Shown: positions 8,657 through 20,268 of the stretch, piece after piece | Numbering within the stretch: the stretch's first letter is position 1 | Layout: every line of letters begins with the position of its first letter | Source: Nannochloris sp. 'desiccata' | Taxonomy: Eukaryota; Chlorophyta; Trebouxiophyceae; Chlorellales; Chlorellaceae | Assembly: GCA_019044685.2 (NCBI GenBank) | Contig: JAGTXX020000011.1 | Location: 1,798,001 to 1,862,000, forward strand | DNA: 64,000 nt | Direction: 5' to 3' | The notes under the pieces: model-generated | What the model was told of the DNA's origin: nothing | The model's input: the letters and a program-made list of their open reading frames with translations, nothing else | Database searches by the model: none | Made by a program: the position numbers and the translations under genes

Positions 8657-11559
8657 ATGGCCCTCACTGAGCGGCAAGTTCAGGCTCAACTCCATAGCCA
8701 TGCTCTGGAGGAGGATGCCAAGGCAAGTCTCTTTGGGTTAAGCCAATCACGTAAAAGAGTAGCTTCTCATATATATTCTAAAGCTGCTGATGAGCACCGC
8801 TCCGCGTTATCGAAAGTGCAAACTTATTAATTACTTCAATCAATCTAATCTTGGTCATTATTTTTTCTTATTGCAGATAATCGACTACTTCAATGCTGTG
8901 GAACAGCTTCATAAACTCGAGATCAACAAGATTATCCCCAAGCTGAAAACTGATGCACGATGGGCTACCGTTCCTCGACGTAATAAACCTCCTTCAAAGG
9001 TAACGCCTGGATTACCGGTTCCACGCCACAACTATCAAAACATTATATAATTGTACCCCCTACAATACTTTCTTCCATGTCTGCATGTCATTCCCATCAA
9101 TTACACTCTTCCATTTTTTGTATCTACAGGTTAGCGTATATAAACTCCTAAAAGGCCTGCCCCTGCACATCCTCGGCTGCCTCATCACAAAACAACCAGC
9201 CCCTTCTTCCCCTCACCTGTCTTCCTTAACCGATGAGCCTCTCCAATCAACAAATTGCTACGAACACGTCAATAAAGCATTCACTTTATTATGTACACTC
9301 AGTGAAATGTGTGTTGAATTGCCTCCTTTAAGAGAAAATGGCACTATGGGGCCCGATCCGGAATTTACCTCTGAGCTCATTGATGCTGTAAATTTGGCAC
9401 TACTCGCTATAGCAGGACCTGAATCAGACACCTTGACCCGTTCTTCCACTGAAAGACATACATTTTCACAAGCTCTATGCCGAGCAGAAATCGTACCTTC
9501 TGCATTGCGTGCTTTGGCGTTGATTACCTCAGCACATGCTGCGCCAGAGCGGGGACATTCAAGTTCTCGTTTCCACTGGAGTGCGGTCTGTGAAGCGATG
9601 TTTACACATCCACGTGGTGCAACGATGATCGATGCTGCGTTTGAAGCGAGTAGAGTACTCATTCGAGCTGTACGAGTTGCATTATGTAGTACATCAATCA
9701 GTGGAGATCTCGTCTACTCGCTTGCATATGCTGCTGGAGGTGCTGTAGAGCTGGTGACAGCCCTCTGTTCTGCGCCGCTGTTTTATCATAGTATGATGAC
9801 ACATGATCCACACGGTTCCAGTGCACTGCGTCTCGTTCTGGCCTCTTTAGCCATCCACGATGAACCTCTAGCCGCTCCGCCATTTTCAAGAGTGTCTTCA
9901 ACTCCAGGTTCCTCTCGACCTGTTCTTGCTGCAACACAGCCTCCATATCCTACCCATAAAGGCCAAGGAGCGGCTGAATTGCTCGCTGCGAGAGGATTTG
10001 CGCTGCTATTATTATTGGGCGAGTACGATTCTCCTATGTATCTGGATGAAGTATTTAGTGGCGAAGGCACCAGATCGCTCGCAGAACAGCTCGTCGGCCG
10101 CTCTGCTGCATACGTAGGGCAAGTGCTCCTTCGTCCACCCTCAGCGCAGTTCCCACCGGCAACCAGTGAAGGTCAAATGGCAATCAACGTGCTGCGTGCT
10201 GCGGAACTGTTGTCAGATGATTCGAATTTTAGAGTTGCTTTGATTCCAGGACTTGCTCCCACCTTGGCGCAGCTTCTTGCGCATTCAGATTCTTCGAGAT
10301 TTGCGTCGATGTGGTGTCTAGGAGAAGAAGCTGTCTCTATGATGGGCCTAGATTCTCAACTTTTAGTCAATAGTGTCTCTAAGAAAGCGCTGGAAACGGT
10401 TGACAAGTACGCTGCTGCTTCAAAAGAATATCACGCAAAGGGGCTCGGAATGGGAGCACGTCAAGTTGCTGGGCTCTTACCTGAGCTCCATAAAATGGGT
10501 CGCCATTTAGCCTTAGAAAGGTCCATTCTTCTCTCAAAATTGCTAGTAAATCTTCATTATTATGATGAAACATTACCGGCTGGGTTGAAGAACGCGTTTT
10601 TAGATGCGCTTGTTGCCTCTATTTTAGCTGCAGCCCGCGATCCAAAATCCCAGGCAATGGCCATGAACCGCGCCGCAGTGAATATCGAAAATCTTTTCTC
10701 TGTCGCGTGGGAATTTGGGCCTCCAGATGCGCTGAAAAAGATCGAGTTGATGGCAGAGGTAGATATGGACCAAAGCAAAGATTTATTAGCAAAGATGAAA
10801 ACTGCAGTTAAAATTGTAGAAAATCACCCCACCATAAAAACAGGGGCAGGGGCAGGAAGGGAAAATGGTGGAGGTATGATGAAGCTTGCGTCGCAAAATC
10901 TTCCTGATCTTCGCCATTTCCCCCAACCACCTGCTTCTGCTGCTCCTCAACCTCTTCCTCCTGTCTCGTCGGTTACAGCTGCGGCGGCGGCAGCAAAAAG
11001 TGCTGCTGATGCTATGGCTGCTGCTGTTGACGTTAAAGCTGCTGGTTCTGAAGCTAGAAGAACGGCTCCTGAGGTTAATAAAATACAATATTCGCCTCCT
11101 GTGCATAATAGTAACGGCGCTGCTGTATCACCACAAGCGCAACTTCTTCAGCAACTCAGTATAGGTTATAATATGCATAGACAACAACAGCAGCAGCAGC
11201 AGCAGCAAGGACGACTTCCGCCGCCTCAGTTGTGTCCTGATGTCCCTGCTGATGATGATGGTGGTGGTACAAGGCCTCCTCCCCCTCCCGAAAAAGGGAT
11301 TAAAACTGCCCAGCAAGCTGTCGACAAGGCAACGTTTGCTGACATCAAAAATGCAGCCATGGCTCACATGCAGGCGCTCCACAGGCAACAACAGTTGATG
11401 CAGGTAGCAGCAGCACAGCACGTTATGCGACGACAACAACAACAACAACAAGCACAGCAACTGCAACAAAGACGACACGATGAGGCATCGAACCAGCAAG
11501 AGAAAGCTCCTGAAGGCGCCTTGCAGGAGCCCCGACCCCCTCCCCAAGGCGGCGATTAG
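8657..11559 (+). CDS. Large helical protein with glutamine-rich C-terminus, family not recognised
   Basis: Exons 8657-8815, 8877-8999 and 9130-11559 are in phase and give 903 residues. The first donor, GTGCAA, is weak, but reading through it meets a stop at once. The N-terminal ~100 residues are charged and helical. Residues ~100-600 look like an all-helical repeat (ARM/HEAT-like) region with many Leu and Ala and no catalytic motif I know. From ~600 the chain is disordered: Ala-rich, then runs of 7-8 glutamines encoded by CAG/CAA, and Pro-rich segments. This layout is common in transcription or RNA scaffold proteins, but no function is assigned. The gene diverges from PRIMPOL (262 bp between starts), so they may share a promoter. 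Confidence 0.72.
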
Positions 11560-11647
11560 ACTTTTTATTAGTTTATAGTTTACTTGACGTTAAACTTTAA
11601 TCTTTGCTCACTTTAGTTTTTGTAATAATTTTTGTATTTACATTTTC

Positions 11648-12763
11648 TCAATCAGTAGATGGGCAGATTGTTTCTAAAGTGGAGGTCGTACGAAAACGTG
11701 CAGCAACAGAAGAGGACGTAGGCAGAAATAATCCACTGGTGCCACGTGCGTCAAACACTGCACCATTCCCGCTTGTTGGAGACTGCACAACTAAAGGACG
11801 GTAATTATAACTCACATACTGTACTATAGGAGAAGAAGAAGAAAAAGAGGAACATGGCTGTGGTGACTTGTTAGATCCTCCTGTCTCAACACTATTCTTC
11901 CTTGGAGGAGGTGTCATCTTAGTTTTGGCGGCAAGAGCATGTTTCTCAGAATTGCTGCTGCTTTCTGAAACAACAAAATTATCATTCAAAGCATTAATCA
12001 CCCCTAATTTAGGTTTACATGGTGCTGCAGCCTGAGCAGGGCTATTTGCGCCAGAAAAGTTGCCACTCCACAAAGGCCTTCCAACAATTTCAGAAATAGA
12101 TTTTTTCTTGGCTTCCTCAGAAAGGCATTTTGATGGAAGAGAAAGGCGATTTAAACGTTCAGATAATGGAGCTCTCTGTTTAAGGAAATAATTTATTCCG
12201 GACGGCTTGCCAATGTCTTTATTGTTTGTACCATTCTTCTGAGAAGGAGTTGTAGTGTCGGCTGAGCTCGTCGGTTTTGAGTGACTGCTTAGTAGAGACG
12301 CCGCTGCAGCAGAAGGGCGCCTAGGATGCGGTGTCGGCACCCTTTTTTGTGGCAATTTCGACTTGTTGGTTTCTTGTTTGGTTGCAGGCTGTGAGGCTTG
12401 CGGGGCGACTGGTTTGGGTAATAGTGGAGCAAGTGGCAGCGGGCTTGTTGTTGCAGGCAAATTTCCATTCTGATCATTTGACCTAGAAACGCTGGAAGCT
12501 GTCCCCTGAGCATGGGCATAGTAACCAGAATTAGAGTAGTAAGGATCGTAATAGGCATTATTGGGTATTGGTTGATACCATGACTGCTGGTACCCTTGCC
12601 AGGTCAAGCCTCCATCAGCACTGCCTGGGCTGCCACAACAGTCGGGCGAAAAGGTGGGCGCACAGTCACCGACATCTAGAGTAATTTGGAAGCATTGATT
12701 GGATTGATCATTTGATCCGTAAGTTTCTGGAGTTATTTCAAGGATGAATGGCTCAGCTTCCAT
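11648..12763 (-). CDS. Low-complexity hypothetical protein
   Basis: A single open frame of 371 residues with ATG at 12763 and TGA at 11648-11650. It is rich in Ser, Pro, Asn and Gln. A compact N-terminal ~55 residues (ITLDVGDCAPTF, several Cys) precedes a Tyr-rich stretch near 65-85 and then long disordered sequence. A PLSERLNRLSLP-type segment near residue 195 is the only region that looks conserved. No known domain is apparent. It converges on the gene at 8657-11559 with only 88 bp between stops. The open frame over more than 1.1 kb and proper ATG argue that it is real. Confidence 0.6.
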   Translation of the reverse strand: MEAEPFILEITPETYGSNDQSNQCFQITLDVGDCAPTFSPDCCGSPGSADGGLTWQGYQQSWYQPIPNNAYYDPYYSNSGYYAHAQGTASSVSRSNDQNGNLPATTSPLPLAPLLPKPVAPQASQPATKQETNKSKLPQKRVPTPHPRRPSAAAASLLSSHSKPTSSADTTTPSQKNGTNNKDIGKPSGINYFLKQRAPLSERLNRLSLPSKCLSEEAKKKSISEIVGRPLWSGNFSGANSPAQAAAPCKPKLGVINALNDNFVVSESSSNSEKHALAAKTKMTPPPRKNSVETGGSNKSPQPCSSFSSSSPIVQYVSYNYRPLVVQSPTSGNGAVFDARGTSGLFLPTSSSVAARFRTTSTLETICPSTD

Positions 12764-13090
12764 AGCGCGAAGGATATTTCAATGAAGGTCAAAGCTGGAC
12801 GTTCAAGCCTCCTCGGAGAGATTTCCTGAAGTTACGTTCTGGTTCCTGATACTATTTTAGACTATATCATTGGCGTTTAATTATATTAATCAATCATAAT
12901 ATACTAGATTTATGGGAAAAGAAAGCTATTAACATAAATTAAGAGATTTTTATTCCGGTTCAGAATCACAGAAGGTCCTTTTCTATTTGGGGTTAGTAAA
13001 TTTGGGGCCTTGCTTAATGAATCGCTATATTTTCGAAAATTAGTTCTCCAAAATGAACATATCTTATTTATTTGCAAAGAGATCGTAGCT
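12764..13090. other. Intergenic region, minus-strand tandem genes
   Basis: AT-rich sequence holding the promoter of the gene at 12763 and the 3' UTR of the subtilase gene. No further feature is visible. Confidence 0.4.
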
Positions 13091-14978
13091 TCAAGCTGCA
13101 GCTATTGTAAATGACCTAAATATGAAAGGCGTCTTTTTACGTCTTTTCTCCACTAACTGGGCCACACTCCCATCGGTCAAGGCAGCTTGAATCTTATTCA
13201 TCGCCGAAGGGAGCCCTTGCCGGAATTGAATCGTATGTGTAAACTGCAAGAGAGGATCTGTATGAGATAAAGAAGGAGCGCGGCAGGTGTTTTTCACGCT
13301 TCTAATTTTTACAGCCCTGTCCACAGCAGCGACAGTTCGGAAAGCGCTGGCATATGTAGGCTGGACAGCTCGAATGAATGCTTGGCACGACGTGCCTGGA
13401 ATTTCTAAAACTATCGTTAAAGTCCCTTGCTGCTTAAGTGGGTTTGCTTTGACTATGGGTGCAGGGGCAGGAGTAGGGGCTGGAGCGGGTGATAAGATTG
13501 GAGGAATTTGAGAAAGAAGAATAGCACTTTGCATAGCAGCATCCAAATCAAGCATTCCTGTAGACACAGCACCTTTTAATTCAGTCATATTTCGAGCTGT
13601 CTGTAAGATAATAGATTTAATTTGTCTATTACTTAGTTTTCCGTTGGTTGCAGCTCTTAACAGTGCCGCAGCGCCTGCAACATGAGGGCAGGCCATTGAT
13701 GTACCAGAGAGGTATGCTAACATGCTTGGTGGCCAGGTAGAAAGAATATTACTCCCTGGGGCAGCAATATGCGTCGTTGAAACCCCGTAATTTGAGTACG
13801 GTGCCAACTTTGGCGGACTGTTCGCATCCTCTCCAGCTTCCATAGCTGCGACACTAATAATATTTGGCAAATCAAACGCAGCTGGAAAGGAAGGATTCGT
13901 ATCTAAATCATTATTTTGACCAGAATTACCAGCAGCTGCTACAAATAAATGATCTTGCGCTCCTGCCTGCTCTATTGCGTCCTTTAAGATTGAAAAACGT
14001 CGATTTAAACCTTGTAAAGTGTAGCTATTGACCGAAATAGTCGCGTTCGCCTTGACACAGTAATCAATACAAGACAGGATTCCACTCATATAGCCTACAG
14101 ATCAGAAGTAGGCAAAGTTGATTTTTCAAAACGAATTTGTTTGGCAGCAAAAATAATGAATAACCGTACCTACGCCATCAGCATCTAGAAATTTACAGCC
14201 TAGAATAGAAGATTTCCAGTTTAAACCAGAGATACCAGCAGTGTTGTTTCCAATGGCAGCTACGATTCCAGCGACGTGACTGTTCATAAGAGAGAAAATA
14301 ACCCCAACAGGGTGACTTAAGGGATCATCCGGGCTTGAAGATACTATTAGAGCGGAAAAACGTGAAAAGCAGTGAACAATGATGATGCAATTTTCTTCTC
14401 TGCTTACCTGCCGTGGCCATTAAAATCATTTCCCTGAACTAAAGCCTTTTGGGTAAACGTGTCATATCCTAGAGTTGGATGCATATTATCTTTTAATTCT
14501 GGGTGCGTAATGTCTACTCCTGAATCTATAACACAGACTGTGACGTCCCTGCTGCCTGTCGAGAAATCCCATGCCTTTTCAGCTGTAATGGCATGGAGAC
14601 CCCACTGTAAAGGCCATCGATTGTCGTTGGGGATTGCGAGGGCTTCAACCATGTAATCTGGTTCAACATGAAGCACTTCTGGGAGACTCTGCATGCAAGG
14701 AGAGCGAAATTTTGATAATAGGAACGGCAAATACAGGACTGTTTTCTTGTTTTTACCTCTAGTCTTGACATAGCTTGCTGAACAGTATCTTCCTCGTTTA
14801 AAGGAACTACTTCAAGGCCTCTTAATCCATTCCTCCCACGTGTTGCGTTAAGGTTTGCATATTGAACGATAACACGATCTACCGCGGCTGGGGAAATTAT
14901 AAAATCTCCAGCTACATTAGATGCGCAGCAGAGTAGAATGCACGCTCCCAGGAATCTGATTATATTATTAGTAATCAT
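13091..14978 (-). CDS. Secreted subtilisin-like serine protease (S8 family)
   Basis: Four exons (14757-14978, 14408-14688, 14170-14279, 13091-14094) encode 538 residues. Residues 1-25 form a signal peptide. An inhibitor-I9-like propeptide spans ~30-95 (EPDYMVEA at its end). The catalytic triad is complete: Asp129 in CVIDSGVD, His166 in GHGSHVAG, whose codons are rebuilt across the exon 2/3 junction, and Ser337 in SGTSMACPHVAG; the oxyanion Asn is in AAAGNSG (~261). The protein therefore should be an active endopeptidase of the secretory path or wall. After a Pro/Ala hinge near residue 400 there is a ~110-residue C-terminal domain that I do not recognise. It ends in a basic stretch. Confidence 0.88.
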
Positions 14979-15265
14979 AAATAATGTTACCGTTATATTC
15001 TAGGACCAGTGGAGCGTTAATTTCTGAAATTTCACTTGATCACAACAGGATCACGTTATGTAAATGTCGAGAAGGAGCGCCCGACTTTTAGCAAGAACTT
15101 ATCCGGTATCGTTCAGTTAAAGATAACTGAAAAGAATAATACATAAATATAATAAAACAGTTCTGCAAAGCCAGCCAGGAGTTCCCAAGAGTGAGATAAA
15201 ACAATTCAAAGTCAACACGCCCAAAAGAAAGATTTTAAATTATTTCAACAGCGCAAATATTGTCA

Positions 15266-16515
15266 TCATCCTTCAAGGGGATCTAGAGTCGTATCTTTAT
15301 ATAATATGTATCTACTAGGCTCTGGACCTAACGCTGCATACCATTGCGGAACATAAGGCGCCATCCATATCGCATCCCCTCTAGTAATAGGAAACCACTC
15401 GTCCCCTAGTCTGTAAACCCCCTTCCCAGCTAAAAGCAATAAACCATGCTGATTATAATGCACTTCTTTGACATTCAGCGCTTCTCCAGGTAAGAAATCC
15501 ATCACATGGATGTTGAAATCGAAATCTGTGGTTTGAGGGAGAAGTTTCCTGAGGACAAAAATTTCGCCATCGACTGGCAATACTGGCTGGTCGCTAGTAC
15601 TACCGTACTGAAAAGTAGGATTTCCGTTTGGTATTGCATACCGACGTTCGTATACCAGCACACCAGCACCAGATTCAGAGGTTAGGGTATGTTGCAGGCC
15701 AGGAGGAAAGTACGCAAACTGGTCGGCATGGAGCGTGAGCAATGGCGGTAGCTTTGGGCTGCCTTTTTTCACTGCTGCCGGAGGGATGGTAACGGTCACG
15801 ACGCCATCCATTATAAAGACCAATCGTTCTATACCAGGTGCGGGCGCTAGAGCAGTTGAATTAGGACCCATTTTGGCGAGAAACATGGCGAAATTGGCGC
15901 CTACTGCTGGACTAATTAGATGAGCTGTGGCCGCCCCGTCCTTCCTGCCAAAAAATGCAAAAAAATAAAGATTACAAGGCAGAAAGTTTCAAATCTTCCT
16001 GCATATATTTATGAATAATCTAATATACTATATTTGACAGTTATTGCAGTCTTACCAGAGTGGGTTTCCTCCAAATACTTGTGATTCAGGAGTGATCAAG
16101 GCGTAGTTCCTTCGATACATGGAGCGGGTGAATCCAGGTAAATCTGTTTTTATTTCAAAAAGAGAGAAGAAGAGGATAGTTAGAAAGTTGAGCACGCATT
16201 GCATTCTCTTTAAAGGGAGTTATCAAGTGCATATGGTGGTAAGTTATGAATAAGAGGACTTGCCGTCAAATTTTGCACCAGCGTAGCGTTCGGGAGATAG
16301 CAGAGATGAATAATCCCATGAATAGCCATGAAGAGGATGTATTTCTGCATGATAAAATTAGTAACGTTTATACCAGTTTCGTGATGCAGGATGAACCCAG
16401 CCTCAGGTGGTGTGCATCGCTAATCCCTACCTGACGATTGACCTAGATTAAAAATAGCCAACAGCAAGGCGATCACGCCTAGTGCCCTCCTCTTTGTCGA
16501 AAAGACGTTTGTCAT
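15266..16515 (-). CDS. UGLYAH: (S)-ureidoglycine aminohydrolase, cupin family
   Basis: Exons 16431-16515, 16056-16143 and 15266-15944 give 283 residues. The enzyme releases ammonia from (S)-ureidoglycine to form (S)-ureidoglycolate in purine (allantoin) breakdown, in the plant ER, using Mn2+. Diagnostic blocks are LPGFTRSMYRRNYALITPESQVF, the bicupin core with IERLVFIMDGVV and GIYRLG-like and YVPQWY segments at the end. Residues ~9-28 of the first exon form a signal peptide, as in plant enzymes. An alternative start at 16204 inside intron 1 would give a 275-residue form with a different hydrophobic leader. The upstream start is preferred because it uses a canonical intron. A LINE begins only 68 bp upstream of the start codon. 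Confidence 0.85.
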
Positions 16516-16589
16516 TGTTTGAATTATTGTTTCTTTTTATGTTTTCGGTTTAGTAATCATCAGCCCAACCTAAAAGCATTTGTCCCTAA

Positions 16590-16593
<4 letters not shown>

Positions 16594-16629
<36 letters not shown>
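16594..16629 (+). repeat. (ATT)n microsatellite at the LINE 5' boundary
   Basis: About twelve ATT units in a row directly after the left flanking duplication. It could be target sequence expanded on integration or part of the element. Confidence 0.85.
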
Positions 16630-16758
16630 TTGGACCCCGGGGTTTTATTTAGTCTCTCCAGAGCCTAAGTAAGCACATACACCACCCGGCTTAGGCCGCG
16701 GCGGAAATCCACCTAGCTCGCATTTTTGCGAGAGACATCTGTGGGCCGGTCACTCACA

Positions 16759-19700
16759 ATGTCTAACCCTTCGACTCCGGTAACCATGAACCATGGACCT
16801 ACTGGCAGAAAAGGTCGCCGTCTAGGCTACAAACGGCGTATGCTGATTGGAACCTGGAACTTGCGATCAGGAATTGAAAATCAAGAAAATTATGAAATGG
16901 CTCGTCAGACACTCCATGAACGCCAATTGGACTTATTATGCATCCCTGAGGCTGCAAAATCGGAACAAGGAAACGAACGTGGCCCAAATGGCGAAGCCTT
17001 ATATTGGGTAGGCCCAACAAGCACTGAACGTCGGCAGAACGCAGGAGTCGCCCTGATGTGTAGCCCCTATGCTGCTCGATGTATTATTTCCCACTCTTAT
17101 GCCTCTGACAGGATATTAGTTGTATCCTTTGCGCTACTGAACAATCTCACTCTGGATGTGATTGCCTTTTATGCCCCCCACAGCTCCCGTCCCGCGTCGG
17201 TCCGGAAGACCTTTCGCGATCAGCTAAGTTCGGTTAGAAAATCTATAAGCCGCCACCATTTTGTCCTAGAACTTGGCGATGCCAACGCATTAGTGGGTTC
17301 TGCTTCCCCTACCACCCCTGATTTCCACGGTGCCTTGGGAACTCAGGGGATAGGTAACCAAAACGCTGCTGGCAAGGCGTTCCTCGATGACTGCGCTGCA
17401 GCTGGCATGTGCATTGCCAATACCTTCTTTCCCCATAAAGATATCCACAAATACTCATATCGTGGTGTGAACACAACCGTGATCCCTGGTGCAGATCCCG
17501 AGAATGTTCTGTATAACAACGATTTCATTCTTGTCCGTCGCTCTTTTTTGAGCAGCGTGCATGACGTTAAGGTCTACCGTGGAGTAAATGGGATATCAAA
17601 TTTCACGCGTAGTGATCATCACCTGGTGGTTGCTAAACTGAAACTCAAGCTTAGGGCTCCACGAAGCCAAGCACCTAAGCGGGATCACTCTCTACTTGCG
17701 AGTGACCCAGTAGTGCGAACCCGCTACCAAGAGTTAGTAAGAAGCAAGATTGCCCATATGGTTAGTATTCCTGATGAGGATATCAGTGGTACTACCTATC
17801 AGCAGTTGAGTGACGTCCTACTGGCGGTAGCGAATGATATCTTGCCCATCTGTGAATCACGTCTTCTACAACAACCACCCCCGTCCCCCCTCCTTCTTGA
17901 ACTGGTAGCTAACAAGAAACGAGTACTTGAGACACCATCAAGTCCTCAGCGAAGAGTAGCGCTCCAAGCTCTCAGTAAGGCGACCAAGAAGGAAGCTGCT
18001 TGTTGCCGTGCGATCGAGCGGCAGCAGACGGGAGCGGATATCGAAGACGCGGCCAAGCATCACGACCAGGGTAAGGCATATCGTCTTCTGGATGTACTCG
18101 CACCTAAGGGAGGAAGCAACTGGCGCCGCACCTGCAGCTCTAGCGTTGCACTTAAAGATGATGATGGTGGTCTGCTCACATCTACCGGGGACCAGGTCCG
18201 GCACTTGGGTGGTTTCTACAGCACTTTACTCAATGAGGGAACTGGCACTGACCCTCAAGCTTGCCTTACTTTACCTTCCGATGCAACTCTTATTCCAGCT
18301 CACCCGTTGACCCTGGAAGAGATTGTTGCAGCTATTAAGAAGTTGAAGAACAGGAAAGCTTTGGCCCCAAATGGAGTTAGCAATGAAATGCTCAAGTATG
18401 CAACCCCTGAAGCACATCTGTTATTATACCGCATCATATCTAAGGTCTGGCAATCCTCCCTCCCTGATCTATCGAAAGTTATGGACCTTATCTCGCTTCC
18501 AAAAAAAGGAGATGTGGCCCTTGCAAAAAATCGCCGTGGCATTCAAATTAGTTGCAAACTCTACCAGCTAAAAAGTCTCATCTTAGCTAGACGAATGCTC
18601 TGCTACAATGAAGAACTTATTCTAGATGAACAAGCTGGCTTCCGGATGGGAAGAAGCTGCACCGATCAACGTTTCACCTTACAGTGTATCCTTGACCAGT
18701 GCCGAGAACGCTCTCTGACACTTTATTCAACTCTGGTTGATCTTGAGAAAGCATTTGATCGGGTGGATCGTGCTGTTATAGCTGCCATTATGCGCAGCTA
18801 TGGCTACGATGAGACATATATCAATATTGCTATAGATCTGCACAGTGGCACTTCCGCCAGAGTTAAATGGAAACGTCAAAAGTCTGAACCCTTTTCCACA
18901 TCGTGGGGGGTTCAGCAAGGTGGTCCTGCGTCGAACCCTCTCTGGAATCTCTTCATGGACGTTATTGCTCGTCAAACACTAGCTGAACTTGGCCCGGATG
19001 TTGGCGTTGAACTCTTTTATAAGCGTGACTCAAAAAATTTGCGTGGCTTCCCATCTGCTCCCGCTGATGCTGACCGTGCTCACCTGGTTCACCTACTTTT
19101 AGCTGATGACGTTATTGCTTTTGCATTAACAGTTGAGCATCTCACTGAGTATCTCAACAAGTTCGAGGCTATTTGTAGACGCTGGGGAATGACAGTCAGC
19201 ACCTCTAAAACAAAAATTATTGTTTTCCGGGGTGACGCTGCAGCGCCGTCCCTGCAAAATTCTCTTGTCGGAGAGTCTCAACAACTGGCAGCACCGTCCC
19301 TGCCTGAGATCCTTATCGGGGGGTCTCCAATAGAAGTTGTCTCAGCGTCTAAATATTTAGGTTGTTGGTATAGTAGTGATTGTTTAGTAGACAAAGAATT
19401 GACTGTGAGAATCGGTGCCGCCACCGGTGCTGCTCACCGCCTGCTCAATTTCTGGAAGTGTAAAGCCATTGGGTTAAAAACCAAACTCATCTACTATAAG
19501 AGCCTGGTGTTAACCACTCTCTTACATGGAGCTGAGTCATGGCCCTTAACACATAACGACGTTGAGCGCCTGGAGGTCTTCCAGCAGCGGTGGCTGCGAC
19601 GTATTCTCAGGATACCCTGGAAAGATCACATAAGTAATGAGGTTGTTTTACAGCGAGCCGGGCTCCCATCTATAGAGACTAGGACTAGGCAGCTGCGTAT

Positions 19701-20268
19701 GCTCTGGCTGGGTCATGTCGTGAGACTTGGCCCTGACAGACTCCCTTATCAAGCGCTCTTTGGCCAGCTTGCTGGTCAGAGAAGCCGAGGCAAGGGGAAC
19801 CTCCAGACACTTGGCAAGTTATATCATAAGGACATACTTATCCTTCAGGGTGGTACTCCTAATGGTTTACCTTGGCTGGAATGTGCTCTGGAACCCCTTG
19901 CCTGGCTCGCGTTTGTGATGGGCGGAGCTGCCCCTACCTCTGCAGCCGCCCCTGCGGGCACTCCTGTTTCTGCTGCGGTTGTTCCAAGTATACCGTTGCC
20001 CTCATCAAGCCCCCATCTCTTGCCCCGCACCAGCCCTAGATCCAAGCAACGCATGGGCCTTGCCCGTGCCGAGGAATTACTCGCTGGAGTCCCTAATGTT
20101 CGTCATTATACCGCCCCTGTTGGACCATATCGAGGCCTGCCTCGAGGCCGGAAAAACCGTGGGCTGACTCAACCATATCAGCCTACTGGCAGACCTCGTG
20201 GCCGCCCTCGTGGTTCAGGGCGCAGAGGCCGTAGTGTTAGGAATGATGATGAACTTTATCGTCCTTGA
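16759..20268 (+). CDS. LINE polyprotein: AP-like endonuclease plus reverse transcriptase
   Basis: The first in-frame ATG is 16759 (1169 residues). The N-terminal endonuclease/exonuclease/phosphatase domain (~30-300) has TWNLRSG, CIPEAA, FYAPHS, LELGDANALVG and TRSDHHL, so its catalytic residues look complete. The reverse transcriptase (~500-800) has APNGVSNEML, DEQAGFRMGRSC, STLVDLEKAFDRV with the first catalytic Asp, GVQQGGPASNPL, and LLADDVIAFA with the double Asp. A C-terminal region with HGAESWPL and RILRIPWKDH is typical of this LINE group. The last ~30 residues are basic with an AT-hook-like RPRGRPRG. The protein nicks target DNA and copies its RNA there. No stop or frameshift breaks it. 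Confidence 0.92.
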   Translation: MSNPSTPVTMNHGPTGRKGRRLGYKRRMLIGTWNLRSGIENQENYEMARQTLHERQLDLLCIPEAAKSEQGNERGPNGEALYWVGPTSTERRQNAGVALMCSPYAARCIISHSYASDRILVVSFALLNNLTLDVIAFYAPHSSRPASVRKTFRDQLSSVRKSISRHHFVLELGDANALVGSASPTTPDFHGALGTQGIGNQNAAGKAFLDDCAAAGMCIANTFFPHKDIHKYSYRGVNTTVIPGADPENVLYNNDFILVRRSFLSSVHDVKVYRGVNGISNFTRSDHHLVVAKLKLKLRAPRSQAPKRDHSLLASDPVVRTRYQELVRSKIAHMVSIPDEDISGTTYQQLSDVLLAVANDILPICESRLLQQPPPSPLLLELVANKKRVLETPSSPQRRVALQALSKATKKEAACCRAIERQQTGADIEDAAKHHDQGKAYRLLDVLAPKGGSNWRRTCSSSVALKDDDGGLLTSTGDQVRHLGGFYSTLLNEGTGTDPQACLTLPSDATLIPAHPLTLEEIVAAIKKLKNRKALAPNGVSNEMLKYATPEAHLLLYRIISKVWQSSLPDLSKVMDLISLPKKGDVALAKNRRGIQISCKLYQLKSLILARRMLCYNEELILDEQAGFRMGRSCTDQRFTLQCILDQCRERSLTLYSTLVDLEKAFDRVDRAVIAAIMRSYGYDETYINIAIDLHSGTSARVKWKRQKSEPFSTSWGVQQGGPASNPLWNLFMDVIARQTLAELGPDVGVELFYKRDSKNLRGFPSAPADADRAHLVHLLLADDVIAFALTVEHLTEYLNKFEAICRRWGMTVSTSKTKIIVFRGDAAAPSLQNSLVGESQQLAAPSLPEILIGGSPIEVVSASKYLGCWYSSDCLVDKELTVRIGAATGAAHRLLNFWKCKAIGLKTKLIYYKSLVLTTLLHGAESWPLTHNDVERLEVFQQRWLRRILRIPWKDHISNEVVLQRAGLPSIETRTRQLRMLWLGHVVRLGPDRLPYQALFGQLAGQRSRGKGNLQTLGKLYHKDILILQGGTPNGLPWLECALEPLAWLAFVMGGAAPTSAAAPAGTPVSAAVVPSIPLPSSSPHLLPRTSPRSKQRMGLARAEELLAGVPNVRHYTAPVGPYRGLPRGRKNRGLTQPYQPTGRPRGRPRGSGRRGRSVRNDDELYRP

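Noticed and set aside
11128..11547. Leucine-rich minus-strand frame of 139 codons
   Set aside because: Antisense of the CAG/CAA glutamine tract of the gene at 8657-11559.
16196..16204. Start of ureidoglycine aminohydrolase at 16204
   Set aside because: It gives a usable leader, but the start at 16515 has a better signal peptide and a canonical GT-AG intron; kept only as an alternative.
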